From NCBI GenBank assembly GCA_964479585.1, contig CAYZMP010000031.1:1-19145 (forward strand): a DNA stretch of 19,145 nucleotides. Direction: 5' to 3'. Positions 1 through 5,919 of this stretch are shown here, piece by piece. A program made the position numbers and the translations under genes. The stretch comes from UBA6182 sp964479585 (GTDB lineage Bacteria; Bacillota_I; Bacilli_A; Erysipelotrichales; Erysipelotrichaceae). The notes under the pieces are model-generated. The model had not been told where the DNA came from. It saw only the letters and a program-made list of their open reading frames with translations, and did no database searches. Every line of letters starts with the position of its first letter. Position 1 is the first letter of the stretch.

Positions 1-1
1 A

Positions 2-30
2 TTGACATATTCAATAAAAAGTTTTATATT
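2..30 (+). promoter_or_regulatory. Sigma-A promoter of the DUF2089 operon
   Basis: A perfect -35 hexamer TTGACA (2-7) is followed after exactly 17 bases by a -10 hexamer TATATT (25-30, five of six consensus bases). The predicted transcript starts near 37 and reaches an AAGGAGG ribosome site (51-57) before the first ATG at 64. This is the strongest promoter by consensus in the window. Confidence 0.75.
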
Positions 31-63
31 ATAGGTGGGTAATCAATACAAAGGAGGATAAAC

Positions 64-273
64 ATGAAAAATCAAGCAATGCACATTAAGCATTCACAAA
101 GTATCTTGCATCGAGTAAATGAACAGCTCAAACATCAAAAAGAGAATGTTTCATCATTGATTAAAGATAATGCACAATTTAAGCAATACAAAAAAGTTTG
201 TCAAAGCATATGTGATTATCGATACGATAGTGATTTGATTTATAAGCAAATTCAAGACAGGATTTTACATTAA
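64..273 (+). CDS. Small protein of unknown function, first gene of the DUF2089 operon
   Basis: A 69-residue protein that I do not recognise. The start is well supported by AAGGAGG six bases upstream and the promoter in front. It is rich in Lys, Gln and His, has no signal peptide or membrane segment, and looks mostly helical and basic. Two Cys (in the stretch KVCQSIC) are too few for a zinc site on their own. The stop is two bases before the next ATG, so the second gene is probably translated by coupling. The context (DUF2089 regulator and SADGD proteins downstream) suggests a role in the same small regulatory or stress unit, but this is inference only. Confidence 0.65.
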   Translation: MKNQAMHIKHSQSILHRVNEQLKHQKENVSSLIKDNAQFKQYKKVCQSICDYRYDSDLIYKQIQDRILH

Positions 274-275
274 CA

Positions 276-554
276 ATGGCTAAAAAAATTAAAGTTACGA
301 TTCTAACTCCCGAAAAAAATATACGATTACCTAAAATTGGCATTAAAACAGCCACAAATTTTATCCGCTTTGGATTATGGTCTACAAAATTCTTTAAGGA
401 TAGTGATGAAGAGATGCAACAGTTTCTTATCAACAACAAAGAACAAATCATCGATTTTCTTCACTTAATATCAAAAGAATTAAAGTCATATGAACCATTT
501 ACCTTAGTAGAAGTGCAATCAAGTGATAGCCACATATTAATTGAAGTGAAATAG
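276..554 (+). CDS. Small protein related to the SADGD domain of the fourth operon gene
   Basis: A 92-residue protein with no close match that I can name. Its ends resemble the C-terminal part of the product at 941-1309. It begins with a strand of the type KIKVTIL followed by a segment ending in LP, and finishes with VEVQSSDSHILIEV, against VDVQSADGDIIKVYV in the other protein. This suggests a divergent copy of the same beta-rich domain that lacks the N-terminal SHOCT-like helix pair. The only upstream AGGA (259-262) is 13 bases from the ATG, so translation probably depends on coupling to the gene ending at 273. No membrane segment is seen. Function unknown; the relationship to the fourth gene is read from the sequence, not from a database. 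Confidence 0.65.
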   Translation: MAKKIKVTILTPEKNIRLPKIGIKTATNFIRFGLWSTKFFKDSDEEMQQFLINNKEQIIDFLHLISKELKSYEPFTLVEVQSSDSHILIEVK

Positions 555-568
555 AAAGAAGGAGTAAC

Positions 569-934
569 ATGAGAAAAGAAGTAATTGGAACATGCCCAGT
601 ATGTTCAAACAAATTAATTGCGACGAAGCTTACTTGTCAAGTATGTAACACTGAGATTAGTGGAGAATTCGAACTATCACGTTTTAGCAATTTAACAAAG
701 GATGAACTGTATTTTGTAGAAACATTTATACAAGTGTATGGAAGTATCAAAGAAATGGAAAAAGTATTAAACATATCGTATCCTACTGTAAAGAAAAACT
801 TAGACATCATCGTTAAGAAAATGGGATATGATCAACGGTCAATTGAAGATGACAATGAAAAAGATGAAATACTACAAAAGCTACAAAGTAAAGAAATCTC
901 AGTGGATGAAGCTTTACAACTATTGAAAGGATAA
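569..934 (+). CDS. DUF2089-family zinc-ribbon and helix-turn-helix protein
   Basis: A 121-residue protein with a clear three-part layout. An N-terminal zinc ribbon has CPVC (residues 9-12) and CQVC (23-26). The middle region (about 40-88) resembles a helix-turn-helix, with GSIKEMEKVLNISYPTVKKN typical of a recognition-helix segment. The C-terminus (about 97-121) is a SHOCT-like helix pair, EISVDEALQLL. This order matches the DUF2089 family, whose members are generally thought to be small DNA-binding regulators; the biochemical role is not established. AAGAAGGAG before the ATG supports the start. The SHOCT-like tail is mirrored at the N-terminus of the next protein, hinting that the two may bind each other or share a partner. 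It may regulate its own operon (inference). Confidence 0.85.
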   Translation: MRKEVIGTCPVCSNKLIATKLTCQVCNTEISGEFELSRFSNLTKDELYFVETFIQVYGSIKEMEKVLNISYPTVKKNLDIIVKKMGYDQRSIEDDNEKDEILQKLQSKEISVDEALQLLKG

Positions 935-940
935 ATAAAC

Positions 941-1309
941 ATGAAAAACAAAGAAAGAATTTTACAAATGGTGAAAGATAACATCATTGATATCGAAGAA
1001 GCAATTAAACTATTAGAAGCATTAAATGAAGATGAGACACCAATGATGCCAACAAAAAACGCCCAACCAAAGATGTTGCGCGTTAAAGTAGATAGTGCGG
1101 ATGGCGATAAAGTACGTGTGAATGTACCACTATCCATCATTAAAGCAGGAGCTGACTTAACAAAATCAATTAATATTGATGGCGAGTCGCTTGTTTCAAA
1201 GGGAGTAGACATCGACTTAATTATGAAAGCCATTGAAGAAGGAGCAACCGGAGAAATAGTGGATGTACAATCTGCGGATGGAGATATAATCAAAGTATAT
1301 GTGGATTAA
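941..1309 (+). CDS. SHOCT-like domain protein with duplicated SADGD beta motif
   Basis: A 122-residue protein. Residues 5-28 form a SHOCT-like helix pair (RILQMVKDNIIDIEEAIKLL) very similar to the C-terminus of the DUF2089 protein upstream. A linker rich in Pro, Met and Thr (about 29-43) leads to a compact domain whose first and last strands carry the same motif: VKVDSADGDKVRVNV (48-62) and VDVQSADGDIIKVYV (107-121). Such proteins are common next to DUF2089 genes in Firmicutes and resemble the N-terminal part of YvlB-type proteins. No catalytic residues or membrane segment are seen. Ribosome site GAAAGG (925-930) lies in the end of the previous gene. The stop TAA overlaps the stop of the convergent phosphatase gene by three bases. 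Confidence 0.8.
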   Translation: MKNKERILQMVKDNIIDIEEAIKLLEALNEDETPMMPTKNAQPKMLRVKVDSADGDKVRVNVPLSIIKAGADLTKSINIDGESLVSKGVDIDLIMKAIEEGATGEIVDVQSADGDIIKVYVD

Positions 1310-2082
1310 ATCCAATTATAAATCATGCAAGCACTGTATATTCCATCGTGTTGCACACTGCGGGTAATTATATCCGCAGTTTTTTTAAGTTCACTGTTTG
1401 CATTGCCCATTGCGATGGAATGTTTTGCATGATCGAGCATTTCTTGATCATTGGTAGAATCACCAAAAGCAATATAATCATGTGGGTCTTTAAACTTTGC
1501 TTTTAGTAGTTCTACAATACCAACATGTTTAGAAGAGGTTGAGCTAACAATATCACAATATGTAGATTGTCCGGGATAAACAATTAATCCTTCAATTTTA
1601 TTTAATTGTTTAAAATGTTCATCATTATCGGTATACACCATAAGCATTTCGATGTTTTCATTCTCGTAATTTTTAATTGTGGTAGGAATTGGTTCATGAA
1701 AAAAACCATGTGCTGTTTTTGTAAACTCATCCACTTCCCTTAATAAAAAAGAATGTTCTGCTTGAAATTGAATGTTTAAATGATGCTTATTTGCATAATC
1801 AACTACTTTTTTAATTAAAGCAGGATCTAGATAATGTTGATACAACACTGTTTTCTCATCTAAAAAAACTTGTTGTCCATTTGAACAAACAAATCCGTCC
1901 CAATCAATAATGGTATGAATGTTGGATTCCTTTAAAGAAGGAAGTGATCGTCCAGTTGCTACTGCACAAAAATGTCCTTGTTGTTTTAATCGTTTAAGCG
2001 CATTTATAGTGGATATTGGAACAGCATTTTGTGCAGGATCTATTAATGTTCCATCCAAATCAAAAAAGAATGTTTCTTTCAT
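1306..2082 (-). CDS. Cof-type HAD-superfamily phosphatase
   Basis: A 258-residue protein of HAD subfamily IIB (Cof type). The N-terminal motif FFDLDGTLIDP provides the nucleophile and acid/base aspartates (D8 and D10). ATGRS is motif II. A conserved Lys precedes the GIVELL helix, and FGDSTNDQEML near the C-terminus is the magnesium-binding motif IV. The middle of the protein is the C2B cap. Relatives hydrolyse sugar phosphates, flavin mononucleotide or pyridoxal phosphate; the sequence alone does not choose among these. The ribosome site is weak (GGTGA) and the predicted promoter lies only about ten bases upstream of the ATG. The 3' end runs antisense to the terminator of the upstream operon. 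Confidence 0.9.
   Translation of the reverse strand: MKETFFFDLDGTLIDPAQNAVPISTINALKRLKQQGHFCAVATGRSLPSLKESNIHTIIDWDGFVCSNGQQVFLDEKTVLYQHYLDPALIKKVVDYANKHHLNIQFQAEHSFLLREVDEFTKTAHGFFHEPIPTTIKNYENENIEMLMVYTDNDEHFKQLNKIEGLIVYPGQSTYCDIVSSTSSKHVGIVELLKAKFKDPHDYIAFGDSTNDQEMLDHAKHSIAMGNANSELKKTADIITRSVQHDGIYSACMIYNWI
1357..1386 (+). terminator. Rho-independent terminator of the DUF2089 operon, inside the antisense phosphatase gene
   Basis: On the plus strand ACTGCGG (1357-1363) pairs with CCGCAGT (1374-1380). The stem can extend inward with G-T, T-A and A-T pairs to a loop near 1367-1370, and it is followed by seven T (1380-1386). On the minus strand the same hairpin is preceded rather than followed by the homopolymer, so it should stop only plus-strand transcription. 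It lies about 50-75 bases past the stop at 1309 and within codons of the convergent phosphatase gene. Confidence 0.7.
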
Positions 2083-2098
2083 TTTATCACCATTGATG

Positions 2099-2127
2099 AT
2101 TATAACCTAGTTGAACCAAAAAGTCAC
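2099..2127 (-). promoter_or_regulatory. Predicted promoter of the Cof-type phosphatase gene
   Basis: On the minus strand a perfect TATAAT (2104-2099) lies 17 bases downstream of GTGACT (2127-2122, four of six -35 consensus bases). The predicted transcript starts near 2092, giving a leader of only about ten bases before the ATG at 2082. Confidence 0.5.
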
Positions 2128-2192
2128 ATGATACATGGTGAAAACAAAACAGTGTTAATAGATGAAAAAATGAGAAACTTTCAAAAAACATA

Positions 2193-2221
2193 TTGGATTT
2201 AAATAAGTCATATGCTATAAT
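2193..2221 (+). promoter_or_regulatory. Extended -10 promoter of the uracil permease gene
   Basis: TATAAT (2216-2221) is preceded by TGC (2213-2215), an extended -10 element, with TTGGAT (2193-2198) as a weak -35 at 17 bases. Transcription would start near 2228, directly before the attenuator. Confidence 0.65.
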
Positions 2222-2227
2222 GCGCAT

Positions 2228-2325
2228 AGTGTAGGTCCTTTAAATGTGATCCTGTGAGATCAACAAGGCGAATCAAAAAGTAACCCTGAACATTTTAAAA
2301 GGACTTTTATGTGAGTCCTTTTTTT
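2228..2325 (+). promoter_or_regulatory. PyrR-type pyrimidine attenuator (antiterminator/terminator switch)
   Basis: The leader of the permease gene holds GATCCTGTGAGATC (2248-2261) followed by AACAAGG, close to the PyrR-binding consensus ARUCCNGNGAGGYU (about 11 of 14 positions). GTCCTTTAAATGT (2235-2247) can pair with ACATTTTAAAAGGAC (2290-2304), apart from two bulged bases, to form an antiterminator. The 3' arm of that pairing is also the 5' arm of the terminator ending at 2325. By the known PyrR mechanism, UMP-bound PyrR would hold the binding hairpin and let the terminator form, while low pyrimidine favours readthrough. The competing stems are visible. PyrR itself is not encoded here, so the ligand protein is inferred from the motif and the downstream permease. 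Confidence 0.7.
2297..2325 (+). terminator. Attenuator terminator before the uracil permease gene
   Basis: AAAAGGACT (2297-2305) pairs perfectly with AGTCCTTTT (2314-2322) around an eight-base loop, and the T-run continues to 2325. Its 5' arm is shared with the alternative antiterminator stem. Confidence 0.8.
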
Positions 2326-2356
2326 GTGGCCTATACCAACTATAGGAGGAAAGTTC

Positions 2357-3622
2357 ATGGAAAAGAATGAGTTGTTGTTGGATGTGCATGAAAAACCCAA
2401 ACCGTTACAATGGGCAGCACTTAGTGTTCAACATGTTTTTGCAATGTTTGGTGCAACGGTATTAGTACCTATCATTGTTGGGTTTCCAGTTTCGATTGCA
2501 CTGTTTGCATCTGGAGTTGGTACCTTAATTTATATCATTGCTACAAAAGCTAAAGTTCCAGTTTATTTAGGATCATCGTTTGCTTATATAACAGCAATGA
2601 TCTTTGCAAGAGAAGCATTAGGTGGGGATATTGGTGCTTCACAAACAGGATTAATTTTAGTTGGGCTTGTGTATGTGGTTGTTGCGATTATCATTCGATT
2701 TTTAGGCACAAAATGGATCGATACTTTATTGCCACCAATTGTAATTGGGCCAATGATTGCCATTATCGGTCTTGGATTAGCATCGGTAGCTGTTGGACAA
2801 GCAGGGTTAACAACAAGTGATGATCCTAGAATCATTTCAGTGGCTATTATTACCTTTTTAATTACAGCCTTTGTTTCTACATTCGCAAAAGGTTTCTTTA
2901 AAATCATTCCGTTTATAACAGGGATTGCAGGTGGATACATTGTTGCGGTACTGTTTCAAATTGTTGATTTTAGTCCAATTGCAGAAGCAAATTGGTTATC
3001 AATGCCAGAATTGGTGTTACCATTTGCATTAGGGAATTTTGCAACCTACGATTTATATTTTGGTCCTGAAATGTGGGCGATCGTTCCAATAGCCATTGTC
3101 ACTATTTCTGAACATATCGGTGATCATACGGTATTAGGCAAAATTTGTAACAAAGACTTTCTAAAAGAACCTGGATTAAAAAGAACACTTGTTGGTGATG
3201 GTATTGCAACTGCATTTAGTGCTTTAGTTGGAGGACCGGCAAACACAACCTATGGTGAAAACACTGGTGTTGTTGGAATGACAAAAGTTGCTTCAGTTTA
3301 TGTTATCGGTGGAGCAGCGACAATCGCAATTTTATTAAGTTTCTTTGGTAAAATATCTGCAGCGATTTCAACAATTCCAGATCCAGTATTAGGTGGTATG
3401 AGTATATTGTTGTATGGAGTTATAGCATCCAATGGATTGCGTGTGCTTATTGATGCAAAGGTTGATTTTTCTAAACAACGTAACTTAATTATTGCCTCAG
3501 CAATGCTTGTATTAGGTTTAGGTGGAGCAATATTTAGAATTAGTAGTTTAGCTGTATTATCAGGAACAGCCTTGGCGGCTATTGTTGGTGTGATACTAAA
3601 CTTAATCTTACCTAAAAAATAA
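2357..3622 (+). CDS. pyrP: Uracil permease (NCS2 family)
   Basis: A 421-residue membrane protein of the NCS2 nucleobase:cation symporter family, importing uracil for salvage. It has a run of hydrophobic segments from about residue 20 to the C-terminus, the segment ISEHIGDHTVLGK, and the family signature GGPANTTYGENTGVVGMTK. The ENTG glutamate and the SEH glutamate match the substrate-binding acidic residues of UraA-type permeases. I placed the start at the ATG at 2357 because AGGAGG (2344-2349) sits seven bases upstream. The in-frame TTG at 2324 lies inside the T-tract of the attenuator and is not credible. The PyrR-type leader supports uracil over xanthine or other bases. It is a single-gene unit ending at a bidirectional terminator. 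Confidence 0.9.
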   Translation: MEKNELLLDVHEKPKPLQWAALSVQHVFAMFGATVLVPIIVGFPVSIALFASGVGTLIYIIATKAKVPVYLGSSFAYITAMIFAREALGGDIGASQTGLILVGLVYVVVAIIIRFLGTKWIDTLLPPIVIGPMIAIIGLGLASVAVGQAGLTTSDDPRIISVAIITFLITAFVSTFAKGFFKIIPFITGIAGGYIVAVLFQIVDFSPIAEANWLSMPELVLPFALGNFATYDLYFGPEMWAIVPIAIVTISEHIGDHTVLGKICNKDFLKEPGLKRTLVGDGIATAFSALVGGPANTTYGENTGVVGMTKVASVYVIGGAATIAILLSFFGKISAAISTIPDPVLGGMSILLYGVIASNGLRVLIDAKVDFSKQRNLIIASAMLVLGLGGAIFRISSLAVLSGTALAAIVGVILNLILPKK

Positions 3623-3636
3623 ATCAAATAATTATC

Positions 3637-3671
3637 AAAAACCTCGATGCACACAATGTATCGAGGTTTTT
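3637..3671. terminator. Bidirectional terminator between the permease and symporter genes
   Basis: AAAAACCTCGAT (3637-3648) is perfectly complementary to ATCGAGGTTTTT (3660-3671) with an eleven-base loop. A-tract and T-tract flank the GC core on both strands, so the hairpin can terminate both convergent genes, whose stops are at 3622 and 3674. Confidence 0.85.
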
Positions 3672-3673
3672 AT

Positions 3674-4966
3674 TTATTGAAGTTGAGATTCATCCAATGA
3701 GTAAGCAAACATTGGAATCATGCTAAGTAGCGAGGATATTGCTGGAAGTAGTGATAAAAGGATAAATATGCCAAAGAGTGAAGAATCACTCTGGCTTACA
3801 TTTTCAATAAACCCAAATTGTTGCAAAACAACACCAATGACAAAAGCAGCAATGGCTGTTTGTAGTTTTGTTGTGAATGTATGAAATGAAAAACTAACTC
3901 CTTCTAATCTAAAAGAAGTTTGCTTTTGCAAATAATCAATAGAATCAGTAACCATTGAATACATAATTACATCATTAATACCCATGGAAACACCTGCGAA
4001 AAAGAGCAGCCCAAATAGCACAACTAAATTATCGTATCCTGCCACAAACATACTTATATGAGCAATCACACCTAACAACAAACTGTATTGATACAGTTGT
4101 TTTTTACTAAATCGTTTCGATAATAATGGGGTAATGGTTATGGCACCAATCATAGACACAATTAATATTCCACCTAGTAGTGAAAAGTAAAGTTCATCAT
4201 TTAAGTTATACTTTGCAAAGTAAGTACCTGCTGCAGCTAATCCCATCCTCATCGATCCTAGTACTCGTGAAATTTGCAAGGTGAGTAGTGGCTTATTTTG
4301 CTTGATAAGCGCTAAGTTTTTTATCATCGATTGATTGGTTGAGGTGGATATTACACGTTCTTTTGTATTAAAAAAAGCTAAGAAAAACAATGTTCCACCA
4401 ATGACACTCATGATAATCGCTCCAACGGTGTAACCAAGTTTAGCTCCATCGTATGCTGCAATAATAATTGGAGGTACTACAATGGCAATCGCTAAACCAA
4501 TGTTTGAAAAGATGCGTGCTAAAGAAATGATGTTTAAGCGTTCTTTCGGATCATTGGACATGACAGCCGATAATCCCCAATAAGGTACATCACTCACTGT
4601 GTAGATCATTCCCCATATGATGTAAGTAGTGTATGCGTAAAACAAGCGCATACCATACGATAAATCAACAGCAACAAAGGTCAAGATTGTAAACACAATC
4701 ATGGGTATTGGTACAGCAAGCAAATAAGGTCGAAGTTTTCCAAAACGAGTGCTTGTTTTATCCACAATGCTGCCCATGATTGGATCATTAATAGCATCCC
4801 ACAAACGTGCGACTAACATTAGTGTTCCTACAGCTGTAGGGAGTAGCTTTAAAAAGTCAGTGTAAAAAATTATAATGTATGCACTTGAGAAATTATAAAT
4901 CATATTTTGTCCAAGACCTGCTAAGGCAAAAGACAGTTTTTCCTTTTTTGGTACTTTTTCCATCAT
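3674..4966 (-). CDS. GPH-family sugar:cation symporter (MFS)
   Basis: A 430-residue twelve-helix transporter of the glycoside-pentoside-hexuronide (GPH) family, related to MelB and XynB-type carriers. The N-terminal segment includes the family pattern LPTAVGTLMLVARLWDAIND followed by PIMGSIVDKTSTRFGKLRPY. The two aspartates in DAINDP correspond to the cation-binding helix of MelB. The start ATG at 4966 is chosen because GAGG lies five bases upstream; an ATG at 4963 is equally possible. The TTG at 4999 would precede the predicted transcription start. No glycosidase or regulator is adjacent, so the substrate (probably a glycoside, pentoside or uronide) cannot be named. It likely works at the cytoplasmic membrane as a Na+ or H+ symporter. 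Confidence 0.88.
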   Translation of the reverse strand: MMEKVPKKEKLSFALAGLGQNMIYNFSSAYIIIFYTDFLKLLPTAVGTLMLVARLWDAINDPIMGSIVDKTSTRFGKLRPYLLAVPIPMIVFTILTFVAVDLSYGMRLFYAYTTYIIWGMIYTVSDVPYWGLSAVMSNDPKERLNIISLARIFSNIGLAIAIVVPPIIIAAYDGAKLGYTVGAIIMSVIGGTLFFLAFFNTKERVISTSTNQSMIKNLALIKQNKPLLTLQISRVLGSMRMGLAAAGTYFAKYNLNDELYFSLLGGILIVSMIGAITITPLLSKRFSKKQLYQYSLLLGVIAHISMFVAGYDNLVVLFGLLFFAGVSMGINDVIMYSMVTDSIDYLQKQTSFRLEGVSFSFHTFTTKLQTAIAAFVIGVVLQQFGFIENVSQSDSSLFGIFILLSLLPAISSLLSMIPMFAYSLDESQLQ

Positions 4967-4988
4967 TGTAACCTCGTTATTTTCCTTT

Positions 4989-5017
4989 AGTGTAAGCAAA
5001 AGTAAGAAAACTGTAAA
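4989..5017 (-). promoter_or_regulatory. Predicted promoter of the GPH symporter gene
   Basis: On the minus strand TTTACA (5017-5012, five of six) and TACACT (4994-4989, four of six) are separated by 17 bases. The transcript would start near 4982, downstream of the alternative TTG start and upstream of ATG 4966. Confidence 0.5.
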
Positions 5018-5069
5018 GACAATTAGGAAAAAAAGGTTTTGCTTTCAATGATAGCTTAGGAGGTAAACG

Positions 5070-5198
5070 ATGATTTCTACAACCGCAGCATTAGGATATT
5101 TAGCTATAGCAGCTGGGATTGCTGCAATTATTAAGATTTTGTTTTCTTCAAGTGGACGAGTTGTACTACCTGGTTTTACAGCACAGTGGGGTAAATAA
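5070..5198 (+). CDS. Hydrophobic 42-residue microprotein of unknown function
   Basis: A short open frame from ATG 5070 to TAA 5196-5198 with an excellent ribosome site AGGAGG (5058-5063) six bases upstream. The product has one membrane-spanning segment (about residues 6-25, with LGYLAIAAGIAAIIKILF) and a short polar tail holding GRVVLPGF and ending QWGK. The frame is full of small and hydrophobic codons, as a real membrane peptide would be. The stop lies seven bases before the radC ATG, and the radC ribosome site begins at this stop, so the two genes are probably translationally coupled. I do not recognise the family. A single-span regulatory peptide, a subunit of a membrane complex or a toxin-like peptide are all possible. 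No clear promoter is seen in the gap to the divergent symporter gene. Confidence 0.65.
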   Translation: MISTTAALGYLAIAAGIAAIIKILFSSSGRVVLPGFTAQWGK

Positions 5199-5205
5199 AG
5201 AGGTG

Positions 5206-5883
5206 ATGTCATTTAAAGATACTCCAGTGCATTTAAGGCCTCGAGAAAAAGCGAAGACACATGGGTTTTCATCATTAAGTGATGTTGAAGTGCTTGCGCT
5301 TATATTGCGGTCGGGGTCAAAAGGGGCTGATGTGTATACCATCGCCTCTTCTTTACTCAAAGTTGCCCAAGGAATTGAAAACTTATCCAAGCTTAGTTTG
5401 TATCAGTGCATGCAAATCAATGGAATCAAAGAAGCGAAGGCACTCGAATTACTCGCAGTTTTTGAAATAGTAAAACGAGTCCTCCGCCAACAAGTATGTG
5501 ATGTTAATATTGTTGAACATCCATCCAATCTTATTGAATGGTTAACTAGTGAACTGATGGATAAAAACCAAGAACACTTTTTAGTTGTTTATCTAAATGT
5601 ACAAAATAAGATTATTTCGTATAAAACGCTCTTTATTGGTACTTTGGATAGATCCATTGTTCACCCACGAGAAATATTCAAAGAAGCTGTTGCATTAAGC
5701 GCTTCAAAAATCATTGCTGTACACAATCATCCAAGCGGAAGTTTAAAGGCGTCTTCACAAGATATTGATGTCACTAATATACTAGTTGATGCTGGGAAAA
5801 TGATGGGGATTCCATTACTCGATCATATTATTATTACAAACAACGGATATGTAAGTTTACGACAAAAGTTACTAATTGATTGA
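5206..5883 (+). CDS. radC: RadC/JAB-domain protein
   Basis: A 225-residue protein of the RadC family. The N-terminal helix-hairpin-helix-like region begins with the typical RPREK...LSDVEVLALILRSGS pattern. The C-terminal JAB/MPN metal site is shown by HNHPSG (173-178) and the later aspartate in SSQD (D186), giving the H-x-H-x(10)-D zinc signature. The family was once linked to radiation repair, but its true role is unsettled. The start ATG 5206 matches known N-termini; longer in-frame starts (TTG 5119) would run through the microprotein gene. The ribosome site TAAAGAGGTGAT (5196-5207) is an almost full anti-SD match but overlaps the ATG, an odd spacing. Lying before mreC matches the common radC-mre order. 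Confidence 0.88.
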   Translation: MSFKDTPVHLRPREKAKTHGFSSLSDVEVLALILRSGSKGADVYTIASSLLKVAQGIENLSKLSLYQCMQINGIKEAKALELLAVFEIVKRVLRQQVCDVNIVEHPSNLIEWLTSELMDKNQEHFLVVYLNVQNKIISYKTLFIGTLDRSIVHPREIFKEAVALSASKIIAVHNHPSGSLKASSQDIDVTNILVDAGKMMGIPLLDHIIITNNGYVSLRQKLLID

Positions 5884-5908
5884 ATCACATCGTTTTTTTC
5901 TTTATAAT
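5880..5908 (+). promoter_or_regulatory. Promoter of mreC-mreD overlapping the radC stop
   Basis: TTGAAT (5880-5885, overlapping the radC stop) and a perfect TATAAT (5903-5908) are 17 bases apart. The transcript would start around 5914-5916, only about five bases before the mreC ATG at 5920. Confidence 0.6.
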
Positions 5909-5919
5909 GAAACCGTATT

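Noticed and set aside
832..1293. A 153-codon minus-strand frame opposite the DUF2089 and SADGD genes
   Set aside because: It is a Ser/Ile-rich shadow of two well-supported plus-strand genes and has no ribosome site or recognisable motif.
2128..2202. A 24-codon open frame in the gap before the uracil permease
   Set aside because: It has no ribosome site and runs into the -35 region of the permease promoter; composition is not distinct from chance.
2228..2325. Purine riboswitch or T-box as an explanation for the permease leader
   Set aside because: The conserved purine-aptamer loops and the T-box sequence are absent, while the GNGAG-type PyrR motif and permease context are present.
2324..2356. 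TTG start giving a longer uracil permease
   Set aside because: The codon lies in the T-tract of the attenuator terminator, and AGGAGG points to the ATG at 2357.
2584..2940. Minus-strand frame opposite the permease, rich in Pro, Ile and Ala
   Set aside because: Its composition is the complement of membrane-helix codons, so it is a shadow frame.
4967..4999. TTG start giving a longer GPH symporter
   Set aside because: It lies upstream of the predicted transcription start, and GAGG is correctly spaced for the ATG at 4966.
5119..5205. N-terminal extension of RadC from TTG
   Set aside because: It overlaps the microprotein frame, is unlike RadC N-termini and lacks a ribosome site.
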